Shown here: piece by piece, positions 8,461-18,062 of the stretch | How positions within the stretch are numbered: position 1 is the stretch's first letter | Layout: each line of letters begins with the position of its first letter | Origin: Chara braunii | Lineage: Eukaryota; Streptophyta; Charophyceae; Charales; Characeae | NCBI GenBank assembly: GCA_003427395.1 | Contig: BFEA01000680.1 | Location: forward strand, 708,655 to 737,441 | Direction: 5' to 3' | Length of the DNA stretch: 28,787 bases | Program-made: the position numbers and the translations under genes | The notes under the pieces: generated by a model | What the model saw: the letters and a program-made list of their open reading frames with translations, nothing else | What the model was told of the DNA's origin: nothing | Databases searched by the model: none

Positions 8461-9139
8461 TAATGAATGAATCATCCATTCAAAGTCGATGACGATATGC
8501 TCGTCGACGCACGCCATTTACAGCTCGAAGCAGATACGCTTCACAAGTTTGGGAGTCGTTTCTTCGTTCCATGCCGCATCCTTCAGACCGTAGGTTCTGA
8601 TACTGCAACTATTCCGGTCAGCTTCTGTGTGAAGCTATATGATTACATTTGACAGGCTCGCGTAGACGATGTTTACCACGTCTGCTTGCTGCGTCCTTAT
8701 CGCAGACCGTCCGAGCGCTTCGTCAAATGTCCTTATGAGCGCTCTCCACCTATCATGGTGGACGGTCACGAGGAGTTCGTTGTTTCCGACATCATATCTC
8801 GCCGAGTTACCGATGATACCCCTCCACGCATCGAGTACCTTGTGCGTTGGAAGGGCTATCCTGATGAGGAGGCTACTTGGGAGTCCCTTGAGCACCTAGA
8901 GCACGCCCGGATGTTGGTGCGTGCATATGGTCGCTCGTCATGCCGAAACATCTGCTCCTACTCAGCCGACTAACCCTTTTCCTCCTCCTCTGGCTGAGGA
9001 GATCGCTCATGACAAGCCCTTTCCCTCTGAGGCCGTTCTTCGGCAGTAGATGGACGCCTCCTCCCGTCCACAACGCACTCGTCGACGCCCTCGGCGTCTT
9101 GACAATCGACACTCTGATCACCTACCATCTCCCTACTGA
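8461..9139 (+). pseudogene. pol: pol, integrase C-terminus and chromodomain
   Basis: After TAA (8461) and TGA (8464), frame 1 continues with HPFKVDDDMLVDARHLQLE, the GPF/GPY-like region (FGSRFFVPCRIL), and a TGA at 8650. QARVDDVYHVCLLRPYRR leads into a chromodomain at about 8770-8925: EEFVVSDIISRR, then YLVRWKGYPDEEATWESLE, with the Trp and Tyr residues that build the methyl-lysine cage. A C-terminal chromodomain defines chromoviruses and is thought to direct insertion into heterochromatin. Coding then appears in frame 2 from about 8954 (PTNPFPPPLAEE), with TAG at 9047 and a possible true end at the TGA at 9137. Confidence 0.9.
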
Positions 9140-9204
9140 CTCACACCATCAGGTACTCCATCATCAGCTTATTCCGGATGTCAGCGTTTTGAGGTTCTGC
9201 TTCG

Positions 9205-9318
9205 ACATCGACTCGACTTCTACTTCATCGACGTCATCGACCACTTCGACGACTTCAGCCACCTTGTCGACGTCAGCCATATTATCGGCTTCAGCTACTT
9301 CGCATTTGTCGCATGATG
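9205..9318 (+). repeat. TCGAC/TTC-rich low-complexity tail after pol
   Basis: Short degenerate repeats of TTC, TCGAC and GTCAGCC dominate. Frame 1 gives a Ser/Thr string (STSTSSTSSTTSTT...) and frame 2 an Asp/Phe/His-rich string. The tract directly follows the end of the chromovirus coding region and may be expanded 3' coding sequence or a simple repeat. Confidence 0.5.
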
Positions 9319-11200
9319 GTTCTCACTTAGCTGGGTCTCTCTGAGTTGGGCTCTCCCTTGGTATCACATAGGCATTAGGACCGTAGCGTTATCTTGGCTT
9401 TCCTACTCCCAGATCTAGCTCCTCCCTCCCCCAATCGATGAGTTGTGTGCATGTTTCTCTCACTCACTGCCCTCATCACCCTAGTGTTGGCTCTTGCATG
9501 CTTTCAGTTAGGCATATCTCCACCCTATTCCAGGCTCCCCTTTTCATGGTCGACCCTGTATAGTGTCATCCTTTTGTCGAGCATTACCCGCCCTAATTGT
9601 CTATCTGTTAGGGTCATTGGTTTTGTTTCGCTACCACTCTCTCACCTTGGGCCTGATAACCTATCCCACCTTCATGTGTGATTGTCCTTAGGAGTTTCAA
9701 TTCATAGGCTGCATTCACCCCCCCTGAGACCATGCCACTCTAAGTGGTGCAGCGACTTGACTTTATCTTGTGACATATTGCTCTTTTTCCTTTCAGCACT
9801 GAGGTCATTGCCTCCAGGACTTTAGGATTGTATCATGTTACATTTCATTTTATGTTGTTAGTTAGGCTGTGTATACCAGACATTTGCTTTCCATTCGACA
9901 TTATGTAGCTTAGGTTGCATCGCATTTACTCCGCTTGGAGTTTGCGCCGCATCCTAGATTTCTCAGCTTTCTTTAGTACAGAGTTCCTCTGTTTTTACGG
10001 ATAGTGTGTTTATGACTTTTGCGATCCATCATTAGTCTGAGGATTGTGCAGTGGGCCTCCATCTGCCTTGGCCTACAGCCAGGGTCTTTTCGGCTATTTG
10101 CCAGTTCGGGCTATGGGACCAGGCCGTGGCCTGACCCCACAGACCGTGTACTGTTTTAGTTCAGTCCAGTCCGGCCCGGTACCACTGTCGGTACCAGGCC
10201 AGTCCAGTCTAGTTCAGTCAGTCCACTGAGGGTATACCCCAGTTGCAGTCTGTTTTTTCAGTATTCTTCACTTTTGCACATCTTGGAGTACGTGTGTGTT
10301 GAGTCTACGCCGGAGTTGAGTTGTCCTTCCAGCTCCATCCACCTCCTCCGGCGTCAACTCTCCTTCTCCATCCCGATGGACCGTCATCCTGGCGGGTCCG
10401 ACACAGGATAAAAGGGGTCTCTTTTTTTTCCTCAGAACAATAATCTGTTTAACCCTTACGCATGCCAGTGGTCGCAATAAGTCATGCGAACACTCAATGC
10501 GTATGTATGTACATATATACATAAAAGGTTATACTCATAGTCACAGTGAGACTCCTCTCATCCATATATATATATATATGATCGCAGACAATCAAATCCA
10601 AAATCTGAACCATAAACATAAGTGTAATCGCATCAAAGATTCAACAAAAGTTCACGCACTACACGGGGTCAACTTCAACCATTCTCTATACTCGTACCCC
10701 TTGCTTTAGCCATGCAAGCCCCAACCTTTTTCCAACCTTCCAAAATAGATACTCAGTACCTTTGTTAAATGACCATTCAATAAAAGTCCGGGTGAAACCT
10801 TAATAAATCAATAAGAACCACCAGGGCTAAAGCCTTTTGGGTTGGGTAACGAAAGTGGATTAGAGTTGAGTCGTAAACCAACGAATCGGCAACCGAACTG
10901 TTCTCAGTGATAACATAAAATGATCCTCGTGTGATCAAGTTGAATCTAACCCAAATCCTGAATCAAACGTCCAAAGTAGGTCTGTATCATAGAACAGGTC
11001 AACGCCCAAGCTATATCATCAGTGTATGAAGAATAAATCTTCACAATACATTCTACTCAAAATCTACCAACTAAGTCTAGGTCTACCCCTAAGTCAGTGT
11101 CCAAGGTAAAGGTAGACCTCTGGCAAAATTTCCTTCATATAATGTGGATTGTCAGTATCGCCACTTATCAAAAGATAATCCATCTCTTCTAAACTAAGAA
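9319..11200. other. 3' flank of chromovirus, no gene recognised
   Basis: T-rich unique-looking DNA to about 10030. A segment rich in CAGTCCAG units and a GGTACCACTGTCGGTACC palindrome follows at about 10155-10230. A 9-bp perfect inverted repeat lies at 10307-10354, an (AT)n tract near 10565-10580, and AT-rich DNA with GGTCTA-containing phrases to 11200. The flank should contain a 3' LTR if the element were complete, but I could not match any part of it to sequence before 2617. Confidence 0.4.
10307..10354. repeat. 9-bp perfect inverted repeat (hairpin)
   Basis: ACGCCGGAG (10307-10315) and CTCCGGCGT (10346-10354) are exact reverse complements with a 30-base loop. No U-run or gene context assigns it a role. 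Confidence 0.5.
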
Positions 11201-11650
11201 ATTTTCGGCAGCACTTCCCGTAGGAAAAGTGCTTATATATAAAAACTAAAACAATATCTAACTCTGGAAAGTTAAATTGTGTCTAAATCCTTGAATTAGT
11301 TAAAATTTGGGCAGCATTTCCTCTATGAAAGTACACTTCAGATAAGAACTCAAAGTAAGATTTGAGTTTAGACAAAACAAAATTCAACTAACTCCTTATA
11401 TTTATAAAAATTTCGGCAGCGCTTTCCGTAGAGAAAGTAGGTTTTCAAAATTTATACAAAACTAAATTCATTATCTAGAAATAACTCTGACTCTCTTTGG
11501 GCAGCACTATCTTTAGAAAATGAGACTTTTCATATTTTTACTAAGCCATATATAAAATTTAGACAAGTTGAACTTTAAAATGTCAAATTCTGACTAACTC
11601 TTTGGTTTTGTAGTAGAAATTTCGGCAGTGCTTCCCATAGAGAAAGTGAC
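11201..11650 (-). repeat. Five spaced copies of AATTTCGGCAGC(A/G)CTTTCC motif
   Basis: Copies at about 11201-11232, 11302-11332, 11406-11440, 11495-11526 and 11616-11650 share AAATTT(C/G)GGCAGCACTTCCC, then TAGAGAAAGTG, with AT-rich spacers of about 55-90 bp. The core is the reverse complement of the motif at 1804-2165. The array probably belongs to an element lying on the minus strand. Confidence 0.75.
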
Positions 11651-11955
11651 TTACCAAAATTTATACAAGACCAAGTATAACAAATGATCCCAGAAAATGC
11701 AGAAACTGACAAAGTAAGAAAAACTTAGCTCAGATAATGCAGGAATTCAAACTAACTCCTATAGCTCTAGCACGTGGCGATCATATAAAACAACTATCTG
11801 TCAAACTAAGTAGTGATCTCACACAACCACATGCAAAGCTAAATCACAAAGGTAAATACTCTAATCAGCCCAAAGTTGACCTTGTCAAACAATAGTTCAT
11901 AGTCTTTCAATGATTTGTCTCTTATACCCAGCTTACATAAGGCATAAAGCTAGAC

Positions 11956-12670
11956 CATCCAATTTTATGGAAACCTGTCTAACTCGGCCATTAAGTATAC
12001 ACAAATACAAGACACTACAACTTTTATCTTCCTTCGGCATATGATTAAGTTATCCAGCCTAGTCGCCTGGAACTGTTTAAGTATCCAAATTATATATACT
12101 TGTCTGCACTTAGTCTTTTAAGGTAACATATGACTGAACCGATCATCTTAGATCAAAGTTCAACGTGTCCCTTCTTACTAAAAGTTTATTCTTAATTCAT
12201 ACTCTATTCAGGCGATGATAAGTTATAGTTTGATCATCCAATCTTATGGAAAAATGTATGACTAACCTATTCATAAGTAAAATAGTATAAGAATATAAAC
12301 AAATTTATCCCTTTGCTTATAGCATGTGTGTGGCTTCAGATCAGACTATCCAGTTTTATGGGAACGTGTTCAGTCCTTTGCCTGAATTCCCCCTCAGAGT
12401 AAAACAAGGGAGTCAGGGTCATCCAATCTTATGGAACATGTCAAACTCTCTTTCAGAAGCTAACAAAATATTAGGGGGGGGGGGGAAACATAGCAAAAAA
12501 GTCATTCAATCTTAAGGAAAAATGTTTGTTCCCTAAAAATCAAGCAAAGGCAGCTCTCGTAGGTCAAAGCAACCAGACCACCCAATTTTACAGGAAACTT
12601 GTCAAGTCCTTTAGGCAATCGAAAATAAACATATAATTGGGTCCTTTAATCTTACGGAGACTCTCTCAAC
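11956..12670. repeat. Seven spaced copies of a CATCCAATCTTATGGAAA motif
   Basis: Related 25-35-bp segments occur near 11956, 12235, 12345, 12420, 12502, 12577 and 12641. The common part is (A/T)CCAATCTTATGGAAA, then TGTCNAACTC or a variant. Spacers differ in sequence and range from about 65 to 280 bp, so this is motif amplification or a very old tandem array, not a fresh satellite. A run of 12 or 13 G residues sits near 12473-12485. It follows directly on the GGCAGC array. Confidence 0.65.
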
Positions 12671-14785
12671 CTTTGGTTGACTCAGTCAAACACAAATAAT
12701 TCAGCGTTCCTCCCACCTTTCCCCCAGATACAATCCCTTTTTACAATTTTTTTTCAGTCAAACAACAAAATTGAAACTGAGTTTTGCACAAACATTCATT
12801 TACTTAAATCAGTTTTGTGTCATGAAAGTCAAACTAAAAGTCAAAATAGGGATGCAGGCAATACATTTAGTCAACCATAGCAAAAATTACAGATAAGGGT
12901 TATAATTGGGTTTATAAAGGGAAAACAATGATTACCTCTCAAGTCCCTGCCTCTAGAACTCCTCTTGAGTTCCAGCAGAGCTCCCACAATCGGTGGACAG
13001 ACTCCCCACAAAGTCTTGCTGCCTTCGTTTCAGAACAACATTAGACTTAAAGTAAGAAGGGCAGAAAGAGGGGTTTCAGACTCTCGAGATACAAGAAGGG
13101 GACTGACTCAACTTGCAGGAGAGGACCTTGATGCCTTCAGATTCAAAGAGTCTCACAATGATGACCAACACGCGTAGCCATAATTCAACTTGAGTAAAAC
13201 GGCTGACAAACGACATTCCAGCAAAACTTTAAGTCTCAGCGATAGCCCCTTGATAAGCCTGATTATGCCATCAAGTCTCACTATCTTGATCTCACAAAGC
13301 ACCGTCGCCTGACAAATAATGAACACCTCCCTCGCACTTCATCCGAGTGTTGGCGATGCGTAGATACACAAAGCAAAACGCAGCCTACTCAGCCAACTGC
13401 AGTCTGCCCTTCTAAGCAAAACGTGACATCATTGAACAATAACGAATGAGAAGTGTGCACAATGTAGAATAAGATAACACAACGACTCGTCTTACCTTGT
13501 GCAACAGTTCTCAACAATGTGTTCAACAATGTGTACAGACTAGTATGTTGAAAAGGCACCGTAACTAGTAACAGTTTGTTGGTACTCAACTTATCAGCAA
13601 CCTCTGCTCTTACAACCAACAACGTCGATCGTAACAGCATAGTCATAACCTGCTATGACCACACTAGCAGGCCCTTGGGCCATTCCAATTTACAGTTGTG
13701 GTGCAAACTAGTCCCTACTCAAAGTCACGTCTACCTGGTCAGTCCAACAACATCTGTATTCAACTCAGTAATAGCGCTTCAAGTCTTTAACTCCCGAGGG
13801 ACAGGTACGACATGTGAAACTGCCGGTGACACCATGACTTGTGGCTGGTGCCATAACCGGAGGAGCAATCGACGACGGTCATGATCAAGATCGATTCTGC
13901 ACGCTATCTACTAGACGTGAAAAGTGATAATAAACATTGCACTAAGATATGGGCAGGTTGCTTGTCAGATCAACCTCACTCTGAAAGCGAGTTTTCTACT
14001 CACACAGACGGTAAATCCCGTTCCATTCTTTTGTAAAAAACAGCCGTGAGCATAGGTATGGGTAGGTACCTTTCTCAGTCAGTAAAGCAAAATCGTAATG
14101 AATCTTTTGCTAGAATGTGAGCCAGATACATCCGAGGACTGACTTAGGCTATGCAAGTAAGTCTCCATCTCGGATCAATGGGATGAGTGACGCACCGTGC
14201 TGAGGTAAGTCTTCATTCCATCGGTTGAACTCACAAGGCTAGGTGCAGTGCACAACATTACGTGCAAACTCGAAATGTATCTTTCGTTAAAATATGGAAA
14301 GATACGCTGAAGAAACTCCTCTTCTCTTTAATTGGCCCGCACTCGGGCGTCGTAACTCGACTTTTGGCTGATCCTAAGTTGTCTACCCGTTTCCACAAAT
14401 AAATCTTTAACTCGCTTTGGCCACACGCTATTATCATCGATAGGATGGACAATAGTGAATGAATTTCTCAATTGATCATGGAAAAAATACGCTCTCCCTT
14501 TTTAAGTCCTTTCTCCCCCACGCGCAGCCCATATCTCTTAAACCATTGACTTCACTTACTAACCCCCAAATCCGACGTTACTATCGAATTCGCCGTCATA
14601 AACCCCCCCGCTCTAATTCTCTCATCGACCGATTTTTTCAAAAGGAATCGAATAGTAGTCTTCATCTTTTACTCCCACCTCTCCTCCCACCATAACTCAG
14701 CGCAATCCTCTTCCTCTGTAGCGCCCAATCCACTATTCCTTTAGCAAAACTAACTTTACTGACGGAATCGCCCTAGCCCAAAACC
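12671..14785. other. AT-rich DNA without a recognised gene
   Basis: ORFs here are short and without domain-like composition. CTCAAGTCCCTGCCTCTAG with GAACTCCTCTTGAGTTCC (about 12938-12975) has the look of the antisense end of a long terminal repeat, continuing the antisense arrays before it, but no partner was found. The rest appears unique. Confidence 0.3.
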
Positions 14786-15130
14786 TCACAATCCCCCTTT
14801 ACCTCGCTTTAAGCCACTGGTCCTCCTGACGTCAGAAAACCTCAGGGATACCGGTAGCTTCGTTTCACGACGGGTACCGGTAGTACAGCGTGCAAAATCG
14901 GTCCTCCTGACGTCAGAAAACCTCAGGGGTACCGGTGACGCCGTTTCATGACAGGCGGACCTCCGTACGAAATTTGCGACAAAAATCAAAAATAAACCAA
15001 ATCGGCGCGGCGAATATTTCACCGTTAAAATGATTGTTTTTTTTTTATATATATTTTTTCCTGAAAGGTCACAACCTAATCTACGGACCCTCAAATTTTC
15101 AGACATTTTGATCTTTTTTTCTGAGCACAA
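14786..15130 (-). CDS. Hypothetical minus-strand ORF with in-frame 81-bp repeat
   Basis: 114 codons open on the minus strand, starting from the ATG at 15130. I recognise no domain. The first half is Lys-rich with a hydrophobic stretch (GLFLIFVANFV). The second half contains the phrase LRFSDVRRT twice, 27 residues apart, because an 81-bp DNA repeat (14819-14952) is a multiple of three and keeps the frame. That is the only argument for coding. There is no neighbour to form a transcription unit with, and the ORF may be chance across a DNA repeat. Confidence 0.25.
   Translation of the reverse strand: MCSEKKIKMSENLRVRRLGCDLSGKNIYKKKTIILTVKYSPRRFGLFLIFVANFVRRSACHETASPVPLRFSDVRRTDFARCTTGTRRETKLPVSLRFSDVRRTSGLKRGKGGL
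14819..14952. repeat. 81-bp-period direct duplication containing TGACGTCA
   Basis: GGTCCTCCTGACGTCAGAAA begins both copies (14819 and 14900); about the first 37 bases match with one difference, and similarity continues about 15 bases further. Each copy holds the perfect palindrome TGACGTCA (14827-14834 and 14908-14915), a binding sequence for bZIP factors of the CRE/TGA class. A third TGACGTCAGAAAA occurs at 22245. Confidence 0.85.
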
Positions 15131-15774
15131 AAAAAAGGCAAAGTTGCCGCTTGCAAAATGGCGGGATTGGGGTCACGCAGGGTCCCTGCTACGATAAACT
15201 CCCCAGACTATACCCCTGGGTATGGTCTACCTTTTTACAGGCCCTGTCGGATATGCTCACACTCAAACCTCTCACAACAGATCTCAGTTGGTGGACGGTA
15301 TACTCGCAAAAAGGGCCCGTACCACCCAGATTTCTTCCACCATAATCACCCACCGACTTTTCATGCACGATGAATCCCGTCGACCCGGGTCTCAAGACGG
15401 GCAGAATAAAGAGGTTTCGTCAACATTCCGAACATGCAGGAACCCATGAGACAACCAAAGGGGGTGCGCGCCCAAGGTTTTTGACCGTCGCGACGACCTC
15501 CAAAATCCAACGTCGTGCCTGAGACGGAGCAAAATAATAATAATACAACAATAAATAATAAAAATATTTAGAAACTTTTAGTCGTAGGAATATGACAAAT
15601 TAGGAAAAAAAAAATGCTAGCACCGTTCCGACGTCGCCGACGGGAAAATCAAAGGTGATAGCCCCACCGGGCCCTCAATACCTAGGTCCCTTCCCGCTAT
15701 TCTAATATCCCGCGTCGCCGCCTCTCGATCTTGATCTCTGAATCTCTTGATTGAAAGTCCGATACCGTAACGAA
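15131..15774. other. GC-richer region, no gene assigned
   Basis: Several overlapping ORFs on both strands at 15151-15449 are all short and none shows a motif. An AT-rich tract with AATAATAATA lies at 15529-15570. From about 15610 the sequence is rich in CG dinucleotides up to the TATA/hairpin cluster, which may make it an upstream promoter region. Confidence 0.3.
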
Positions 15775-15836
15775 TAGTGCTAGGCCCAAGGCTGAGCCTA
15801 GCACTAGCGAATACCTATATAAGCGGATATCACGTG
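15775..15836 (+). promoter_or_regulatory. Promoter-like cluster: hairpin, TATA box, G-box
   Basis: TAGTGCTAGGC (15775-15785) and its exact reverse complement (15796-15806) form an 11-bp stem with a 10-base loop. Ten bases later comes TATATAAG (15816-15823), a good TATA box, then CACGTG (15831-15836), the G-box core. A start site would be expected near 15845-15855 on the + strand. The downstream ORF at 15946 is unconvincing, so the promoter could serve a non-coding RNA or be a remnant of an LTR. Confidence 0.35.
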
Positions 15837-16061
15837 GCGCATCAGTCTATTGAAAGTTTGAAACGTCCTAGAGCCACGTTTTGGTTTACTAATTAATCCC
15901 ACGTCCACTGAACCTTCCTCGTCCACCGGGCGACTATACAGAACCATGTCTTCATCGATATCGTCCTCCATACGTACACACTTGTCACGGTCAAATATAT
16001 CAATAAAAAATAAAGTATTTTTTAATCCTAGTTTAATCAGAACTAAAAATTTTGCCTCCAA
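15804..16061 (-). CDS. Weak hypothetical ORF, minus strand
   Basis: 85 codons with an acidic middle (MEDDIDEDMVLYS) and a basic end (KPKRGSRTFQ). No domain was recognised. It overlaps the promoter-like cluster on the opposite strand and an equally long + strand ORF (15946-16320), so at most one of them is real. The composition is slightly more protein-like than its surroundings; that is the only support. Confidence 0.15.
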   Translation of the reverse strand: MEAKFLVLIKLGLKNTLFFIDIFDRDKCVRMEDDIDEDMVLYSRPVDEEGSVDVGLISKPKRGSRTFQTFNRLMRHVISAYIGIR

Positions 16062-17762
16062 CTACATCGTTTTTTCAATGATCAACAAACGAAAGGATCA
16101 CGAGTGCCTTAGGTCTGCTCGCCCACATACTCTCTACTTTAGTCCACCACCCGGTCAACGTAATCCGCAGACGCAGCCACGCCTCACGTGCTATACTCAA
16201 ACTTTAAACCAAACTTACTTATTGTCGCTTGCAAAAAACAGGGCGGATACCCTTGTAAGGGTATTCAGCTACTATTCGCACCGACAGTGCGCTCGTCAAA
16301 GAAAAGTCATCACCCCTTAGGGTTGTTTTTGCCTCGCCCAGGTAGACAATTCGATACCCTAGGTTTGTGCCCCTTTGCAATTTCTAAATCATTTTTCTAA
16401 CAACAGGCCAACCTTGAAATCGTAGCCTCAGGGCTGCAGCCAGTATCGACTGAAATAGGGTAGGTGGCTCAAAAAAGACTGTCCAAGTGTGAACACGCCA
16501 TGAACAAAATGGAATGATTGGGCATTATTGAGAGTGCAATCACTCGAACAATGACACAAGTTATAATAATCTTCTTAGGAAAATGGATCACCTAAAGGAA
16601 GCGTTGTATTTTCGAAAGGTGATAAGTGTTTGCATTCAGGTAACAACCTGTCATATCTCTGAGTCATTCCGTGTGTCGTGCGCAGAGCTGCACTCGGTAA
16701 TCGAAAATCAAAGGAATTTTGTGGACTTCTCACTTCTTGCATTTTCCTTAGCGCCTAGGTTCTGAATTTTTTTTGTAACTTGTTTTTTTTTTATTATCTT
16801 TATTCCACTGGTTGCGTTTGTGTCCGGTCACCCAAGCTTGAATGTGTCAAGGTATTGTTCCTACTGACCATGCTAGGGCCCAAGTTCAGTCCCACTTATG
16901 GTGTTGTTTCGGCCCACTATGCCCTAAGGCCGAGGCCAAGGTCCCACTCGTTTGGATCCTAAATTTGGGATCCTAAATGTGGAAAATCGACGACCAGGGA
17001 TATTAAATCCAAGCTAGAAGCAGCTCGCCCCCGGCCTAAGAGCAGGAAATTTCCCGCCACGAGAGAGTTTCTAAGCCCACGTAAAACCTTGCCCGCAGGG
17101 GGGGTCTCGCTGCTCCCGTTGTTGCACTTTTTCTAGTCAAGCCACTTCGGGCCACTGGAAAGCCACCAGGCTGTCATGCAAGATTTTGATATCGATTGCA
17201 ATTACTAAATTAATTAAATTAAATAAAGCAAATCCCATCCTGTTGTGTGCGTCCGGCTTCGAGTGAGACCCTTCAATTGCGGCCTTCGCCGGTCCCCTAT
17301 CTTAGGAATGTTTTATTTTGATTCAGAACGACAAAGATCATGCAAATAATAATCATGAAATTATGCAGTCCCATGCATGTATCAATTTTGTCAATTCACT
17401 AATTTAGAGATCTGTGACAAGGTCATTAGGAGCATCATCATCAACAAAGTCAATGCAAACAAGACTGGACTACCTGACTCAAGGCTTACCCAAGGTAAGT
17501 GAGGGAAGAGTGAGAACTTGTAAAAAACTCAGAAAGTACAGATGAATGGGCACGGTCCGCACTCATCAAGAGTCCTCACTCAACCCTCTAAAGTCTCACT
17601 ATCAGTTTCTCATCCGGTTGTGCGTCTCTTGTGCCTTGAGTCATGTCCATGCACCTCTTGAGATTGTGGCCTCAGGATAAAGAGCCACCTAAAGTCAGCA
17701 AGCTTCAAACACTTTCATCCAAGACCCATGACATGGAAATAAACCATGGCACAAAATTCCTC
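16062..17762. other. Mixed AT-rich DNA, no gene recognised
   Basis: Only short ORFs without motifs. A small direct repeat GGATCCTAAAT(T/G)TGG lies at about 16956-16985, and an AT-rich stretch of AATTAAATTAAAT type at 17206-17226. Confidence 0.3.
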
Positions 17763-18062
17763 TCACAGAGTAGGAAAATATAGTTGAGAGAAAATCCCTT
17801 GTATGAGATGTCGGAATTCTGATGGTTCGGTTACTGCCTTGTACTCAATCTCCGTTGGAGAAATGTACCTTTTGGTCATTTCCACTAGATCACCCCAATA
17901 AGAACCATCTGTGAGAAGAAAGGGGTCTTCAGGCATAGGGTAGTTAGTATAGAGTTTGAATCCAAACCTACGGATCATCTTGGTACCACTCTCTTCAAAC
18001 TCTCTCTCTTTTTCCTCAAGGTATCTGGCTACCGAGAAGAAAGGGGACTTCGTAATTTTCAT
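17763..18062 (-). CDS. Hypothetical protein or exon, minus strand
   Basis: 99 codons from ATG at 18062 to TAG at 17763-17765. I do not recognise it. The translation has balanced, protein-like composition, unlike neighbouring ORFs: a charged segment (EEKEREFEESG, residues 16-26), then RFGFKLYTNYPMPEDPF, an aromatic/acidic middle (DGSYWGDLVEMTKRY) and an aromatic end. An in-frame stop lies about a dozen codons upstream of the ATG. AATGCAG just upstream could be a splice acceptor, so the ORF might instead be a terminal exon. No promoter or partner gene is visible. It could also be a fragment of an unrecognised transposon. Confidence 0.35.
   Translation of the reverse strand: MKITKSPFFSVARYLEEKEREFEESGTKMIRRFGFKLYTNYPMPEDPFLLTDGSYWGDLVEMTKRYISPTEIEYKAVTEPSEFRHLIQGIFSQLYFPTL

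Larger units (their letters stand above)
2617..9139 (+). mobile_element. Decayed Ty3/gypsy chromovirus (LTR retrotransposon body)
   Basis: The order capsid-like region, CCHC zinc knuckle, aspartic protease, reverse transcriptase, RNase H, D,D-35-E integrase and C-terminal chromodomain defines a Ty3/gypsy (Metaviridae) chromovirus; the integrase after RNase H excludes Copia. The body is about 6.5 kb, normal for the group. It is a pseudogene: the coding path moves through all three forward frames with about 13 frame changes, and I count about 12 in-frame TAG, at least 4 TGA and 1 TAA outside the frameshift zones. Catalytic residues of reverse transcriptase and integrase survive; one RNase H residue is lost. 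No flanking LTR pair was found, so the element limits are coding limits only. The chromodomain would target integration to modified histone tails. Confidence 0.93.

Noticed and set aside
2617-9139. A nuclear genetic code in which UAG is sense
   Set aside because: TGA and TAA stops, about 13 frame changes and a lost catalytic residue in the same copy make decay the better explanation; kept only as an alternative.
613-9366. TGGTATCA at about 613 and 9358 as primer-binding site (initiator Met tRNA)
   Set aside because: Only eight of the usual twelve bases match and neither site is placed correctly relative to gag.
13576-13884. ORF ending TMTCGWCHNRRSNRRRS as a zinc-finger protein
   Set aside because: Only one Cys pair, low-complexity remainder and no continuation in other frames.
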